DNA of 52,400 bases from a virus, in the IMG/VR virus record IMGVR_UViG_3300036389_000002, positions 1 to 52,400 of that record. One strand, 5' to 3'. The notes below the pieces were generated by a model, which saw nothing but the letters and a program-made list of their open reading frames with translations, ran no database searches and had not been told where the DNA came from. A program made the position numbers and the translations under genes. Below, one piece after another: positions 15,315 through 22,760 of this stretch. Each line of letters opens with the position of its first letter. The stretch's first letter is position 1.

Positions 15315-15734
15315 TTAAACCTCCGGCATAATGACTGGAATGGGTTGATTCTTGTGCTTTCGATAGATGAGGAAGTCACTGTCTAAGGTCAAGACTTCGC
15401 TGCTAGGATACAGCTCTGCCATTCGTACTAAACTTGCATCGGCGAAGGAGATGGGAACGGAGCGATACCGGGTTAATAGCTCGGTGATTGACTCAACTTC
15501 CAAGTTAAACTGAAAAGCTACCAAAATTTGCTGACTTTTTAGTAATCCAACTAAAGTTTCTCGCCCATTATTCACACGCTGCAATAAGAACCATGCTTCT
15601 GAAAGCACTGCTTCACAGGAGAGTAGTGGAGGTTGGATTGTAGCAAGTTCTGTCGTTACCCAGGAGTGATGGTGATCGCGGCGATCAATAAGGGCTATGA
15701 GGGAACCAGTATCAAGGAGAACTTGCTGACGCAT
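15315..15734 (-). CDS. PIN-domain toxin, VapC type
   Basis: A 139-residue PIN ribonuclease. The acidic active-site set is visible: LLDTGSLIALID (first Asp), SCEAVLSEAW (Glu), SFADASLVRMAE (Asp) and LTLDSDF (last Asp). VapC toxins cleave tRNA or other RNA when released from their antitoxin. Its start overlaps the stop of the DUF2281 gene at 15734, so the two form a toxin-antitoxin operon. Such pairs are common in cyanobacterial chromosomes and plasmids and stabilise the region. Confidence 0.85.
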   Translation of the reverse strand: MRQQVLLDTGSLIALIDRRDHHHSWVTTELATIQPPLLSCEAVLSEAWFLLQRVNNGRETLVGLLKSQQILVAFQFNLEVESITELLTRYRSVPISFADASLVRMAELYPSSEVLTLDSDFLIYRKHKNQPIPVIMPEV

Positions 15735-15967
15735 CAGGTACCATATCCTTTCATGTACTCAGGATTAGTAGAAAGATCTCCAGGACCAGAGCCTGCACCG
15801 ATATAGGCTTGGGCTGTTTCTAAGAACGATTGAACTGGTTCTATGTTCGCGGATGGTAATCTTTGCCGCTTGCTTTTGAGAAACTCTGCAAAGTCCAGAA
15901 CCTCTTGTTGCTCGGCAGGAGACAGTGTTTGGAGTGTTTCAATGACTTGTTGTTGAATGGGTTGCAT
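15734..15967 (-). CDS. DUF2281-type antitoxin
   Basis: A 77-residue protein with the family pattern: IQQQVIETLQTLSPAEQQEVLDFAEFLKSK in the first half (two helices), then a short variable tail. DUF2281 proteins pair with PIN toxins in cyanobacteria and are taken to be their antitoxins. It is upstream of and overlaps the toxin, so it would be made first and probably represses the operon. Confidence 0.8.
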   Translation of the reverse strand: MQPIQQQVIETLQTLSPAEQQEVLDFAEFLKSKRQRLPSANIEPVQSFLETAQAYIGAGSGPGDLSTNPEYMKGYGT

Positions 15968-16397
15968 AGGGAAAATCTTCGTCTAGCATTAAGATCAATT
16001 ATCATGCATGATATAGCAGCGCCGGTAATAGTACACCTGATATCAAAACTGATAACAGTACAGCAGTAAGACAGTAATTGATGGGAGAACTAGACAACAT
16101 GCTGACGTTAGAGAAATCTTTCTCAAGCGATTAAGCAGTTCAACAGAATAGCTCAAATACAGGTAGAAGTATGTTTGTAGAAGCTAGTGAGAAAGAACAC
16201 GAAAAAACTTGAACCCTCTCCCCCTAATACAGCACTGAACACAGACTATCGTATAGAAAAAGTACAGACAGCCTGACAACACTTTTCTACACCTCGTAGA
16301 GAAAGTATCTATACATAGGTTCACAAAATCAGAGTCAACAATATATCTATGCAACGCTGCAAACTCTATGTTGTGTTCGCGTTAGAGAAAGATTTAC
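15968..16397. other. non-coding gap with a remnant repeat
   Basis: A stretch of 430 bp with no supported gene. At 16105-16132 it carries 28 bases matching 25 of 28 at 19158-19185, the 3' end of the 59-codon gene at 19161-19340; read on the minus strand it gives IA-stop-ERFL. It looks like the remnant of a second copy. The rest shows A/T-rich spacer only. Confidence 0.4.
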
Positions 16398-17495
16398 ATG
16401 ACGGTGAAGCGTGCAAAAGGAACCAGTTGTCAATCACGCAGCGTGCCGTCAAGCCAGAGGCTTATCGCCTGTGAAATTGACCTTGAGATTGTTGAACTTC
16501 GTCAGCAAGAATCATACATATCGGCTACTTTTTTTTCATCAAAGAAATTGATCCTGGGGGATAATCAGACAGAAGAAATGTTTTGTCTGTTAACTCACTT
16601 CTTGACAATGACCCCTCTTGCCCTGGTTCATTCCATACGCGAGCGCAAGCAGTTGCGACACCTAGCACCTGTTGACGCTCAACAAAAACTCATTCAAATG
16701 TGGCTGCACGGCAAAGCGACTTTAACTCAGTCAGCTTACCAACGCATTATCACCAAGTTTTTGGGCTTTGTGGGAAAATCCTTACTTGAAGTCACGCTTG
16801 AAGATTTACACGATTACTGGATGCAATTGGAAGCAGAGGGAAATTCTCCAGTCACCCAAGAAAATCACCTGTCGGCTATCAAGTCGCTGTTTTCTTTCGC
16901 TGCCAAGATGGAGTATATCCCCTTTAATGTCGGCTGCGCTCTCAAAGTTAAGAAATCTGACGACAATCTGACTGAGCGCTATTTGACGAAAGTTGAGGTG
17001 GACCTGCTCATTAATGGGGCTACAAACACTCGTGATTTTATCATCTTAACTTTACTTTATAAAGGAGGATTGCGAGTGAGTGAACTGTGTGGGCTTACAT
17101 GGAAAGATTTGATGCCACGCGGCGACGGTGGACAAATAACGGTACTAGGGAAGGGGAATAAACGGCGTTCTATCCGACTGCCATTAGACCTTTGGCAGCT
17201 TCTTTTAAGCTTGAGAGGAAATGCCCCACCTGATGCCCCGGTGTTTATTAGCCGCAAAACCAAAGGACACTTGCACAGACAGAACATTCACCCGATTGTT
17301 AAGGCTGCTGCATTGCGTGCAGGGGTGAATGAAAAAGCTTCGTGCCACTGGTTGCGCCATGCTCATGCCACGCACAGTATTCAAAAGGGTACGAACCTTG
17401 CTTTGATTCAGAAGACTTTGGGACACAGCAATATCGCGATTACTAGTAAATACTTACACGCATTGCCTGATGATAGCAGCGCTTTGTATTTGTAG
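16398..17495 (+). CDS. tyrosine recombinase (XerC/D-like integrase)
   Basis: A 365-residue tyrosine recombinase. A SAM-like core-binding domain covers about 95-185 and the catalytic domain 195-360. Catalytic residues are all present: Arg in GLRVSEL (226), Lys in GKGNKRR (252), HxxR in CHWLRH (317-320), His in LGHSN (343) and Tyr in SKYLHA (352). It cuts and rejoins DNA at specific sites, for integration or for resolving multimers. The first 60-70 residues are atypical and contain a short repeat-like DNA segment near 16435-16470; starts at 16578 or 16608 (MTPLALVHSI) may be the real ones. It is next to a partition locus, which suggests a role in plasmid-form stability. Confidence 0.9.
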   Translation: MTVKRAKGTSCQSRSVPSSQRLIACEIDLEIVELRQQESYISATFFSSKKLILGDNQTEEMFCLLTHFLTMTPLALVHSIRERKQLRHLAPVDAQQKLIQMWLHGKATLTQSAYQRIITKFLGFVGKSLLEVTLEDLHDYWMQLEAEGNSPVTQENHLSAIKSLFSFAAKMEYIPFNVGCALKVKKSDDNLTERYLTKVEVDLLINGATNTRDFIILTLLYKGGLRVSELCGLTWKDLMPRGDGGQITVLGKGNKRRSIRLPLDLWQLLLSLRGNAPPDAPVFISRKTKGHLHRQNIHPIVKAAALRAGVNEKASCHWLRHAHATHSIQKGTNLALIQKTLGHSNIAITSKYLHALPDDSSALYL

Positions 17496-17504
17496 GATAT
17501 TGAC

Positions 17505-17612
17505 CCAGAGGAAGACGGGACTGGCTTTAGTTCGGCAGTTGTACTCTCAAGGGTTTGAGCGAGAAGATGTTCTTAATTTATTGGCTTTTGTAGACTGGTT
17601 GAAATATGTCTA
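17505..17612 (+). pseudogene. fragment of an Rpn-family nuclease/transposase-like gene
   Basis: Directly after the integrase, the stretch GLALVRQLYSQGFEREDVLNL followed by FVDWLKYV matches the C-terminal LVR-LY-GY-R-DIL-LFRFIDW pattern of cyanobacterial Rpn-like (PD-(D/E)XK) proteins. The rest of the gene is missing and the frame enters antisense of the next gene. It is a remnant left by rearrangement. Confidence 0.45.
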
Positions 17613-17891
17613 CGCTATTGGCTTAAAGCCATATTTTTCAAATAAGTCATTCAATGCCTCAGCTAACAGTGTTTGGACAGTTTTATCTTGCGAGAGTGCC
17701 AGTTGCTTCAGTTGCTTAGATACAGCTGGGTCGAAGTGACCAGCGATTGCTTTCTTACCCTGCCTGCTTGGTGGTAGTTCGGGTTTTAAAGTCGATGACT
17801 GCTGCTGCAACTCTTCCTGTTTGGGTTCGCTAAAATCTGGTTTTCCTGATGCTTTGTGCAAAGCAGCCGCTAGGTTTGGTTTATTAGCCAT
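17610..17891 (-). CDS. ribbon-helix-helix partition protein (ParG-like)
   Basis: A 93-residue protein. The first 45 residues are Gln/Pro/Ser-rich and probably unstructured. The C-terminal half (AIAGHFDPAVSKQLKQLALSQ, then TVQTLLAEALNDLF) is a ribbon-helix-helix domain. This layout, with a flexible tail plus RHH, is that of ParG/Omega-type centromere-binding proteins that work with small ParA ATPases. It lies downstream of parA on the same strand but 495 bp away, and its own operator-like repeats lie just upstream. Confidence 0.65.
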   Translation of the reverse strand: MANKPNLAAALHKASGKPDFSEPKQEELQQQSSTLKPELPPSRQGKKAIAGHFDPAVSKQLKQLALSQDKTVQTLLAEALNDLFEKYGFKPIA

Positions 17892-17892
17892 G

Positions 17893-17935
17893 ACTATACA
17901 TGTTGACGTGTATACAAGTTTATATGTTTACATTA
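17893..17935 (-). promoter_or_regulatory. operator-like GTATACA repeats before the RHH gene
   Basis: Repeated TATACA-GTT units lie between the RHH start and 17935, similar to those upstream of parA (19055-19110) and at 19367-19393. They are probably binding sites for the RHH protein, which would regulate its own gene and parA. Confidence 0.45.
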
Positions 17936-17941
17936 TAAGTT

Positions 17942-18386
17942 GTTTACCGGGGTTCCGACTGGAAAAATAAGCCGTTGCGGGGTTTTGACTGGGAAATGAG
18001 CGTCGCATTTGGGCGAAGAAAATGAGCCAGCCTTTGTTGGTTGATTCGTCGGTGCTCACAGGTATTCGTTGTAATAAGGCTGGCTCATTTTCCCAGTTGG
18101 AACCCCGCTACGCCTTGGTTTTTGTTGATTCGTCGGCGCTCACGGGTACTCGTTCTTTAAAGGCTGGCTCATTTCTTTGCCCAAGTGCGTCGCCCTCTTG
18201 GGTTGATTCGGAAGCAAAACTACGTTCCGCTCCGCTAACACGATTTATCGTGTTGTTATTAGGGCGTCGCGGGGTTCCGTCTGGGAGAATGGGCAGGCTT
18301 TGTTTTTGTTGACTCGTCGGCGTAGTTGTGTACTCGTTGTATGAAGCCTGCCCATTCTCTTTGCCCAAATGCGTCGGCTTATTTTT
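17942..18386. repeat. array of three long hairpins between parA and the RHH gene
   Basis: Three related units share a loop core with GTTGAYTCGTCGG and GTAYTCGTT. The first hairpin has 16-bp perfect arms (18019-18034 and 18076-18091), the third has 16-bp perfect arms (18285-18300 and 18344-18359), and the middle one keeps its right arm only partly paired. The arms differ between units but remain complementary. GGGGTTCCGACTGG-like outer sequences recur in both orientations. It could be a centromere, an origin or a recombination array. Confidence 0.65.
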
Positions 18387-19034
18387 TTATCCCAATGCGT
18401 CACACATCCACTTGTAAACTTGTTGGATTTCCTCGGCAGCTTTGCCCAGAGGCTCGTACTCCTGTGCTGTTTGTCCTGCGGTGAGCGAGTGAACGAAAGC
18501 AGCGCGTTGACCTATCCTAATAGGGGCGATAGAAACGCCTAATGGTGCGATTGCGCGGAGCGCAGACGCCTTCAGGCGTATCGCTTCTACTGCTTCATCA
18601 GCCAATGAACCGCGAGGGGGAACAGCGTTGAGGACAACGGTTGCTGTTTTAGAAGCCAGATTGACCAAATCAATGGTGTCACCAATTGCGCGTAAATCAA
18701 GAATCGCTGGGCGGCAGGGAATCAAAATCAAGTCAGCAGCACGGATAGCAGCTAAGGCAGCAGTTTCTGAATGGGGAGCCGTATCAATAATGGCTAAGTC
18801 TGCACCATTATTGACGGCTGCTTCCAGAACTTTTGGCAAACGGGCGGCTTGTGCTGAGACGACAGCAGGGATTTCTTGTTTTCGACTGTCTCCCCAGCCA
18901 GCCGCAGAAGCTTGTGGATCTAGGTCGATAATCGCTGTTTCTTTGCCATCAATACAGGCTGCAACTGCTAAATGCACAGTCAGGGTGGTTTTGCCTGCAC
19001 CACCTTTTCTAGAGATGATAGCAACTGTTTTCAT
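18387..19034 (-). CDS. parA: ParA-family partition ATPase
   Basis: A 215-residue ParA/MinD-type ATPase. It has the deviant Walker A KGGAGKTT (residues 10-17), the switch I DLDPQASAAGWG, and Walker B LAIIDTAPH. The short length without an N-terminal DNA-binding domain places it with the type Ib (ParF-like) enzymes, which use a small RHH partner and move plasmid DNA over the nucleoid. GTATACA repeats lie upstream. A short dispersed-repeat-like stretch (about 18553-18585) lies inside the gene and encodes ADEAVEAIRLKASALRAIAP without breaking the frame. Confidence 0.85.
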   Translation of the reverse strand: MKTVAIISRKGGAGKTTLTVHLAVAACIDGKETAIIDLDPQASAAGWGDSRKQEIPAVVSAQAARLPKVLEAAVNNGADLAIIDTAPHSETAALAAIRAADLILIPCRPAILDLRAIGDTIDLVNLASKTATVVLNAVPPRGSLADEAVEAIRLKASALRAIAPLGVSIAPIRIGQRAAFVHSLTAGQTAQEYEPLGKAAEEIQQVYKWMCDALG

Positions 19035-19054
19035 GTCGAGAATACTACATTTTA

Positions 19055-19110
19055 ACTTGTATACATGTTGATACTTTTATATGTATACACGTTAGAGTGT
19101 GTACTTGTAG
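19055..19110 (-). promoter_or_regulatory. parA operator region with GTATACA repeats
   Basis: Copies of TTGTATACATG and TGTATACACG at short spacing lie just upstream of parA, with further copies at 19367 and 19387. The similarity to the RHH gene operator suggests one protein binds both. Confidence 0.45.
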
Positions 19111-19160
19111 ATTATATGCCAGCCGTGAGATAAATGGCTCTATTAAGAGTGGACAATACG

Positions 19161-19340
19161 TCAGAGAAATCTTTCTTCAGCGATTTCTAGTTTTACAAGC
19201 GCTAACCTCACTTTTTGTAAGCATTGCGAGAGCTTTGGGTACACTTGTAGCACACCAGCAATAATCATGTCAGCGACTTCGTGAGCTTCTTTTGGAGAGG
19301 GCACTAAGCTTCTTACAATAGAGATGGCTGATAGGCGCAC
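19161..19340 (-). CDS. small conserved-looking protein, 59 residues
   Basis: It starts at GTG 19340 and reads VRLSAISIVRSLVPSPKEAH, EVADMIIAGVLQVYPKL, then a C-terminal helix ending in LEIAEERFL. It looks like a helical protein. A mutated copy of its 3' end lies at 16105-16132, on the far side of the integrase. It lies upstream of parA on the same strand, with operator-like repeats on both sides. I do not recognise the family. Confidence 0.4.
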   Translation of the reverse strand: MRLSAISIVRSLVPSPKEAHEVADMIIAGVLQVYPKLSQCLQKVRLALVKLEIAEERFL

Positions 19341-19450
19341 CCGTGTTAGGCACCATTGGCTTGAACTGTATACATTTGTAAGCAGTGTATACAGAAAGCA
19401 TTACACGAAATGGCTCAAAAGTGGAATGCTGAAGGTCTTTAGGCATGGGG

Positions 19451-20413
19451 TTAGCTTACCCAAGTAGGTCGTACCCAAATTTCCTGCTTATCTGCTTCTC
19501 GCCATGAAAGAACGCGATAATGACCGCGCCGAAAATGACCCACAGGGCTATTATGAGTACCACCTTGGGGAGATTGGCGTTGATGCTTATATTCTTTGCC
19601 AACCCAGATAAAATTGCGTTCTGCTTTTGGGTCAGGTCTGCGTTGATGTTTGCTGATCTTTGTGATCGCATTAACTGATTCCGGTTTCCTAGAAATCATG
19701 TACAACAAAATCTGAAACACCAGCCCACTAACCTGATTGATAAAAAGCGCTTCTGTTTGCGCATTGCCGTTGACATAATAGTTAAAACCAGCAATAGGAT
19801 GCTCATTTTCTGGGCTAGGCAATTCTGTCGTGCTAGAGTAAATGTAATTAAGATCTAGCGACGTTACCCATCGAAGTCTGAAAGAATCTATCCCTTTTCT
19901 GTTAACGATGTTGTGCTTTATATTGAACCCGCATTTAGCGCCTACGTATTTAAGATAGGCGTTATCTCTTTTCTCCTCATGAAATGGTTCAAGGAAATTA
20001 ATTAAAAGCCAATTAAGACTATACCCATCTGGACTTATCAGAGTATTCTGCGGTAACATGATCAATGCTCTGTCAAATGGCATTCTTAAACCCCACAATT
20101 GGCTTGGAGGTTGAGAGTTGATAAATCCCTCCATCAACTCTTTTGTGAGCGCGTAAACAGGGAAATTTGGTGATAGTGTCGCTTGCCAAAAAGCATAGGT
20201 GCAAGCTCCCCAAGTAGGGTCTAATGTTTTGTTTAGTTGCACAGCTTGCGGGATGGTGATTAATTGAGTTGCGATCTCTGTTGCAACTTCCTTATATTTT
20301 GAATAACCCGCGTGATCGCAGAATGCTCTTGAGGTTAATTTCTTGTACTCAGGAGACTTTTTGCATTCTTTAATAATCCAATCTTTTATTTTGTTAGCTT
20401 CTTCTACTTTCAT
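19451..20413 (-). CDS. phage/plasmid protein with an RRGHYR motif
   Basis: A 320-residue protein of unknown function. The N-terminal half is helical. The C-terminus has KAERNFIWVGKEYKHQRQSP and a closing HFRRGHYRVLSWREADKQEI. Ends like H-W/F-RRGH-x-R-x-x with a following Trp-x-x-P occur in a group of uncharacterised plasmid and phage proteins. It starts 2 bp downstream of the HNH gene stop, so the two are cotranscribed. No 22-bp palindrome lies in this cluster before 21890. Confidence 0.45.
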   Translation of the reverse strand: MKVEEANKIKDWIIKECKKSPEYKKLTSRAFCDHAGYSKYKEVATEIATQLITIPQAVQLNKTLDPTWGACTYAFWQATLSPNFPVYALTKELMEGFINSQPPSQLWGLRMPFDRALIMLPQNTLISPDGYSLNWLLINFLEPFHEEKRDNAYLKYVGAKCGFNIKHNIVNRKGIDSFRLRWVTSLDLNYIYSSTTELPSPENEHPIAGFNYYVNGNAQTEALFINQVSGLVFQILLYMISRKPESVNAITKISKHQRRPDPKAERNFIWVGKEYKHQRQSPQGGTHNSPVGHFRRGHYRVLSWREADKQEIWVRPTWVS

Positions 20414-20414
20414 T

Positions 20415-20822
20415 CTACTTTGGAGAGGAAGAGGATTTTCGCTGAGGTTTAGATGACTTTTTGGGTTTAACTTTCTGCTTCAATTTGCGCGTTTTGGCTG
20501 CATTCTTCGCATGATGATGAGCATCATAGCGTAGATGGCAAGGAGCACATAAACAACGAAGATTGCTCGGGTGACAGTTTAAAGGAGTGTGATCGCTATG
20601 AGAAACAGTCGCTACAAATCGCACAGGTTTCTCGCAGCATTCCAAATATAACTTTTTTGATTTGCGAGCTAGCCGATACTTAAAATCATCCCAGGTTTCG
20701 CTAGGGCGACGGCAAGGGCGATTACACTCCTCGCAAGTCCAATTAGCTTTATCTTTAATTGCGACAGCAATCTGCTTCCAATCCTTCGGGTATAGTTTTT
20801 TGTTTTTGGCACTAATGGGCAT
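20415..20822 (-). CDS. HNH-type endonuclease-like protein
   Basis: A 135-residue protein starting at ATG 20822 (MPISAKNKKLYP); a longer start at 20855 would overlap the gene before it. CEECNRPC and CLCAPCHLRYD supply two zinc-binding Cys pairs, with ATVSHSDHTPLNCHPSNL between them as the HNH core, and a basic Lys/Ser-rich tail for DNA binding. Free-standing HNH proteins in phages act as homing or packaging-associated nucleases. It is in a minus-strand set with 20824-21081 upstream and 19451-20413 downstream. Confidence 0.7.
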   Translation of the reverse strand: MPISAKNKKLYPKDWKQIAVAIKDKANWTCEECNRPCRRPSETWDDFKYRLARKSKKLYLECCEKPVRFVATVSHSDHTPLNCHPSNLRCLCAPCHLRYDAHHHAKNAAKTRKLKQKVKPKKSSKPQRKSSSSPK

Positions 20823-20823
20823 T

Positions 20824-21081
20824 TTATTTAACCTTGCTCCATAAAAACCCCACATAAGCGTTTAAAGCTGAATAACCAGGGTTTATGCCCTTTTGGAATG
20901 GGTCATAAAGTCCTGGTGTTATCAACCGTTTGCATTCAGCCTCTGGAGTCCCTACGTAAATATAAAATCTTCCTTTTTTATCTACTTCGCAATTATGTGG
21001 TTCCAGTTGACTCCATGCTTTTAGCAGTTGATTCCGTTTATTTGCTTTGCATAGATGCGTTTCCTGAAGTTGAGAGATCAT
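20824..21081 (-). CDS. hypothetical phage protein
   Basis: An 85-residue protein with GRFYIYVGTPEAECKRLITPGLYDP in the middle. No family recognised. It ends 1 bp before the preferred HNH start, so the two are probably translated in sequence. Confidence 0.5.
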   Translation of the reverse strand: MISQLQETHLCKANKRNQLLKAWSQLEPHNCEVDKKGRFYIYVGTPEAECKRLITPGLYDPFQKGINPGYSALNAYVGFLWSKVK

Positions 21082-21121
21082 GGTACTCCTAGGGACTGGG
21101 CTTTCCCAGCCTATTTGTTTA

Positions 21122-21832
21122 CTACGCTAACTTAACAATCAACCTAGAAACTTTGACCATTTCCGCAAAGCTATGGCACCTCGCTTGAATTTTTATTAAG
21201 TAATGACGCTTAAGGAAACTTCGCGCTAATGTGCGGAAAACACAAGGTATGAAAAAATCTCGAATTGTAAAAGCTTCAGCAAAATTTCTGCCCATTAAGG
21301 CAGATGCGTTCGCGTAGCGGCTCCTTTGGAGCATCGCTTTTACCGCTATTTTAACCTCAGCCCAAGTATGAGCAAACTTTACGGTTGGACTTACTTCCAA
21401 GCTGCCAACCTCTCCTTCCTTATCTTCCTCGCACTCCTCTTGGCTATTGTCGTGATAGGGTTCGTTAGCGCACCCCTGGCTATACTCGTAGGCTACTAAG
21501 GCAGCGATCGCCTTATCCCTATCGAACACCCAGCCATCTTTCGTCTCAAACAGCGCGTCCCGGTCAATGCCAGCAACACCCAGATAACCCCAGAGTCCTT
21601 GCCTGTCCCAGCCATCAAAACGCGTCGGCTCAGCTTCTGGTTGCACTTGCGGCTGCTCAGTTTCTTGTTTATCCTCCTGTACAATACTTGGCAACCCTAA
21701 TGCCCACTCTTTAAGCTCTGTAAGGTTTTTGAAGCGATGCCCTTGGCTTTTATATCCGGAACTTGTCTTCTCTACCAAGTAACCTTTGCTGGTTAATATT
21801 TCTTCTACTTCTGCAAACTTCAAGCGTGTCAT
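21122..21832 (-). CDS. hypothetical protein containing a short dispersed repeat
   Basis: A 236-residue protein. The N-terminus (FAEVEEILTSKGYLVEKTS, GHRFKNLTELKEWALGLPS) may be a small DNA-binding or adaptor fold. A Gln/Glu-rich linker, an FDGWDRQGLWGYLGVAGIDRDAL segment and an acidic patch follow. The C-terminal 80 residues include AKAMLQRSRYANASAL, which is encoded by a repeat of a type common in Nostocales (21303-21337). The true C-terminus may therefore have been altered. A promoter with TTGACT and CATTAT 17 bp apart lies upstream. Confidence 0.5.
   Translation of the reverse strand: MTRLKFAEVEEILTSKGYLVEKTSSGYKSQGHRFKNLTELKEWALGLPSIVQEDKQETEQPQVQPEAEPTRFDGWDRQGLWGYLGVAGIDRDALFETKDGWVFDRDKAIAALVAYEYSQGCANEPYHDNSQEECEEDKEGEVGSLEVSPTVKFAHTWAEVKIAVKAMLQRSRYANASALMGRNFAEAFTIRDFFIPCVFRTLARSFLKRHYLIKIQARCHSFAEMVKVSRLIVKLA
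21303..21337. repeat. short dispersed repeat inside a coding region
   Basis: A palindromic G/C-rich segment (GCGTAGCGGCTCC, GGAGCATCGC) of the type scattered in Nostoc genomes. A related shorter piece is at about 22277-22299 (TTGCGTAGCGTGCCC). Confidence 0.55.
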
Positions 21833-21856
21833 CTGTTTCTCCTTGCCTCTATGCCA

Positions 21857-21885
21857 ATAATGTCATATAGTAAATCAAAAGTCAA
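21857..21885 (-). promoter_or_regulatory. promoter for 21122-21832
   Basis: TTGACT (21880-21885) and CATTAT (21857-21862) on the minus strand, 17 bp apart. TATGAC and TGGCATA are weaker forms of the ATGCCC/GGGCAT half-sites. Confidence 0.55.
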
Positions 21886-21889
21886 GTTG

Positions 21890-21911
21890 GTTATCGTAAC
21901 TTTACGATAAC
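21890..21911. repeat. 22-bp palindrome, copy 7
   Basis: Arms GTTATC and GATAAC, core GTAACTTTAC. It lies between the stop of 21917-22141 and the promoter of the next gene. Confidence 0.9.
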
Positions 21912-21916
21912 GAGAA

Positions 21917-22141
21917 CTAAGCTGCAATAGCGGTCGCAGCTTGGCGCAAGAAAGGAACCAATACCCCAGTTTCCATTGCTGCTATGCGATCTATTAGCAA
22001 AAGCCAACCACGCTTGGATCTTAAGTCTAATCCTACGGTAAGCCCACGCTTCTTAAAGTGCTGTGTCTGTGTGCAAAACATACCCATTTTTTGGGCTAAC
22101 TTAAAAGCTGCGTTTTTGATTTCCTGTAATTTGCGCTCCAT
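21917..22141 (-). CDS. hypothetical small protein
   Basis: A 74-residue protein starting at ATG 22141 (MERKLQEIKNAAFKLAQKM). An ATG at 22189 is in frame but falls inside the promoter-operator, so the shorter form is preferred; GGAGAG precedes it. It has a helical N-terminus, GLTVGLDLRSKRGWLLLIDR, and an Ala-rich C-terminus. No family recognised. Confidence 0.5.
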   Translation of the reverse strand: MERKLQEIKNAAFKLAQKMGMFCTQTQHFKKRGLTVGLDLRSKRGWLLLIDRIAAMETGVLVPFLRQAATAIAA

Positions 22142-22170
22142 CTTTTTGCTCTCCGTGTCTTTATATTTAA

Positions 22171-22199
22171 AATATGATTTATTGGGCATACTATAGCAA
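22171..22199 (-). promoter_or_regulatory. promoter with TATGCCC operator
   Basis: TTGCTA (22194-22199) and CATATT (22171-22176) are 17 bp apart on the minus strand, with TATGCCC in the spacer. The same spacer sequence recurs in the promoter at 22655-22683. Confidence 0.6.
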
Positions 22200-22234
22200 G
22201 TAGGGTTGTGCCAGTTGTTTTCGGTGATATTCTG

Positions 22235-22256
22235 GTTATGGTAAAGTTACGATAAC
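22235..22256. repeat. 22-bp palindrome, copy 8
   Basis: Arms GTTATG and GATAAC, core GTAAAGTTAC. It lies between the stop of 22316-22618 and the promoter at 22171-22199. Confidence 0.9.
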
Positions 22257-22315
22257 CAGGGAACTGGGGATCTTGTTTGCGTAGCGTGCCCATAGGGCGA
22301 TCTCCAGGTCATTAT

Positions 22316-22618
22316 CTATGACCAATATCTCACATATACTCTTGTGATTTCGCCTTGGTAGCCGCCTTTTAAGCTGCATCGTTCGCCGTTCTTAAGAAAT
22401 TCTTCCCAGCATTGTTCCCCGCTTTGTATAGATTTTTCTGCATCTTGTAAGTCAGTTCTTACATTTAATTCGTATGATCTTAAAACTTGTAGCATTTTAA
22501 TGTTTGTTACTTGACGTTTTCCTTTAGCGCTTAAGGTAGCCCATAATTTAGGGTGTTTACGATTTAGGGCTTCGATAACTTTTACTGGGTTAAATTCAAT
22601 TCTGTAAGCGTTTGACAT
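22316..22618 (-). CDS. hypothetical small protein
   Basis: A 100-residue protein starting at ATG 22618 (MSNAYRIEF) with AAGGAGAACGA upstream. It has NPVKVIEALNRKHPKLWATLS and a helical basic middle (KRQVTNIKMLQVLRSYELN), then an acidic part. No family recognised. It is a single-gene unit between its own promoter and palindrome copy 8. Confidence 0.5.
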   Translation of the reverse strand: MSNAYRIEFNPVKVIEALNRKHPKLWATLSAKGKRQVTNIKMLQVLRSYELNVRTDLQDAEKSIQSGEQCWEEFLKNGERCSLKGGYQGEITRVYVRYWS

Positions 22619-22654
22619 TTCGTTCTCCTTGGTGTTTCTTATCTTTATACTTAT

Positions 22655-22683
22655 AGTATGATTTATTGGGCATATAAAAATCA
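22655..22683 (-). promoter_or_regulatory. promoter with TATGCCC operator
   Basis: CATACT (-10) at 22655-22660 on the minus strand, with TATGCCCAATAAAT immediately upstream, as in the promoter at 22171-22199. The -35 is weak. A CCACTTT/AAAGTGG hairpin at about 22695-22711 lies between it and palindrome copy 9. Confidence 0.5.
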
Positions 22684-22716
22684 TGTAGATTGTGCCACTT
22701 TAGAAAAGTGGTATTG

Positions 22717-22738
22717 GTTATGGTAACGTTACGGTAAC
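22717..22738. repeat. 22-bp palindrome, copy 9
   Basis: Arms GTTATG and GGTAAC, core GTAACGTTAC. It lies 22 bp after the stop of the amidoligase partner gene. Confidence 0.9.
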
Positions 22739-22760
22739 CGGGATCAAGGGTGCGTTTCCG

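Noticed and set aside
18022-18368. Open frames through the hairpin array
   Set aside because: They translate the repeated hairpins on both strands and have no ribosome site or protein-like pattern.
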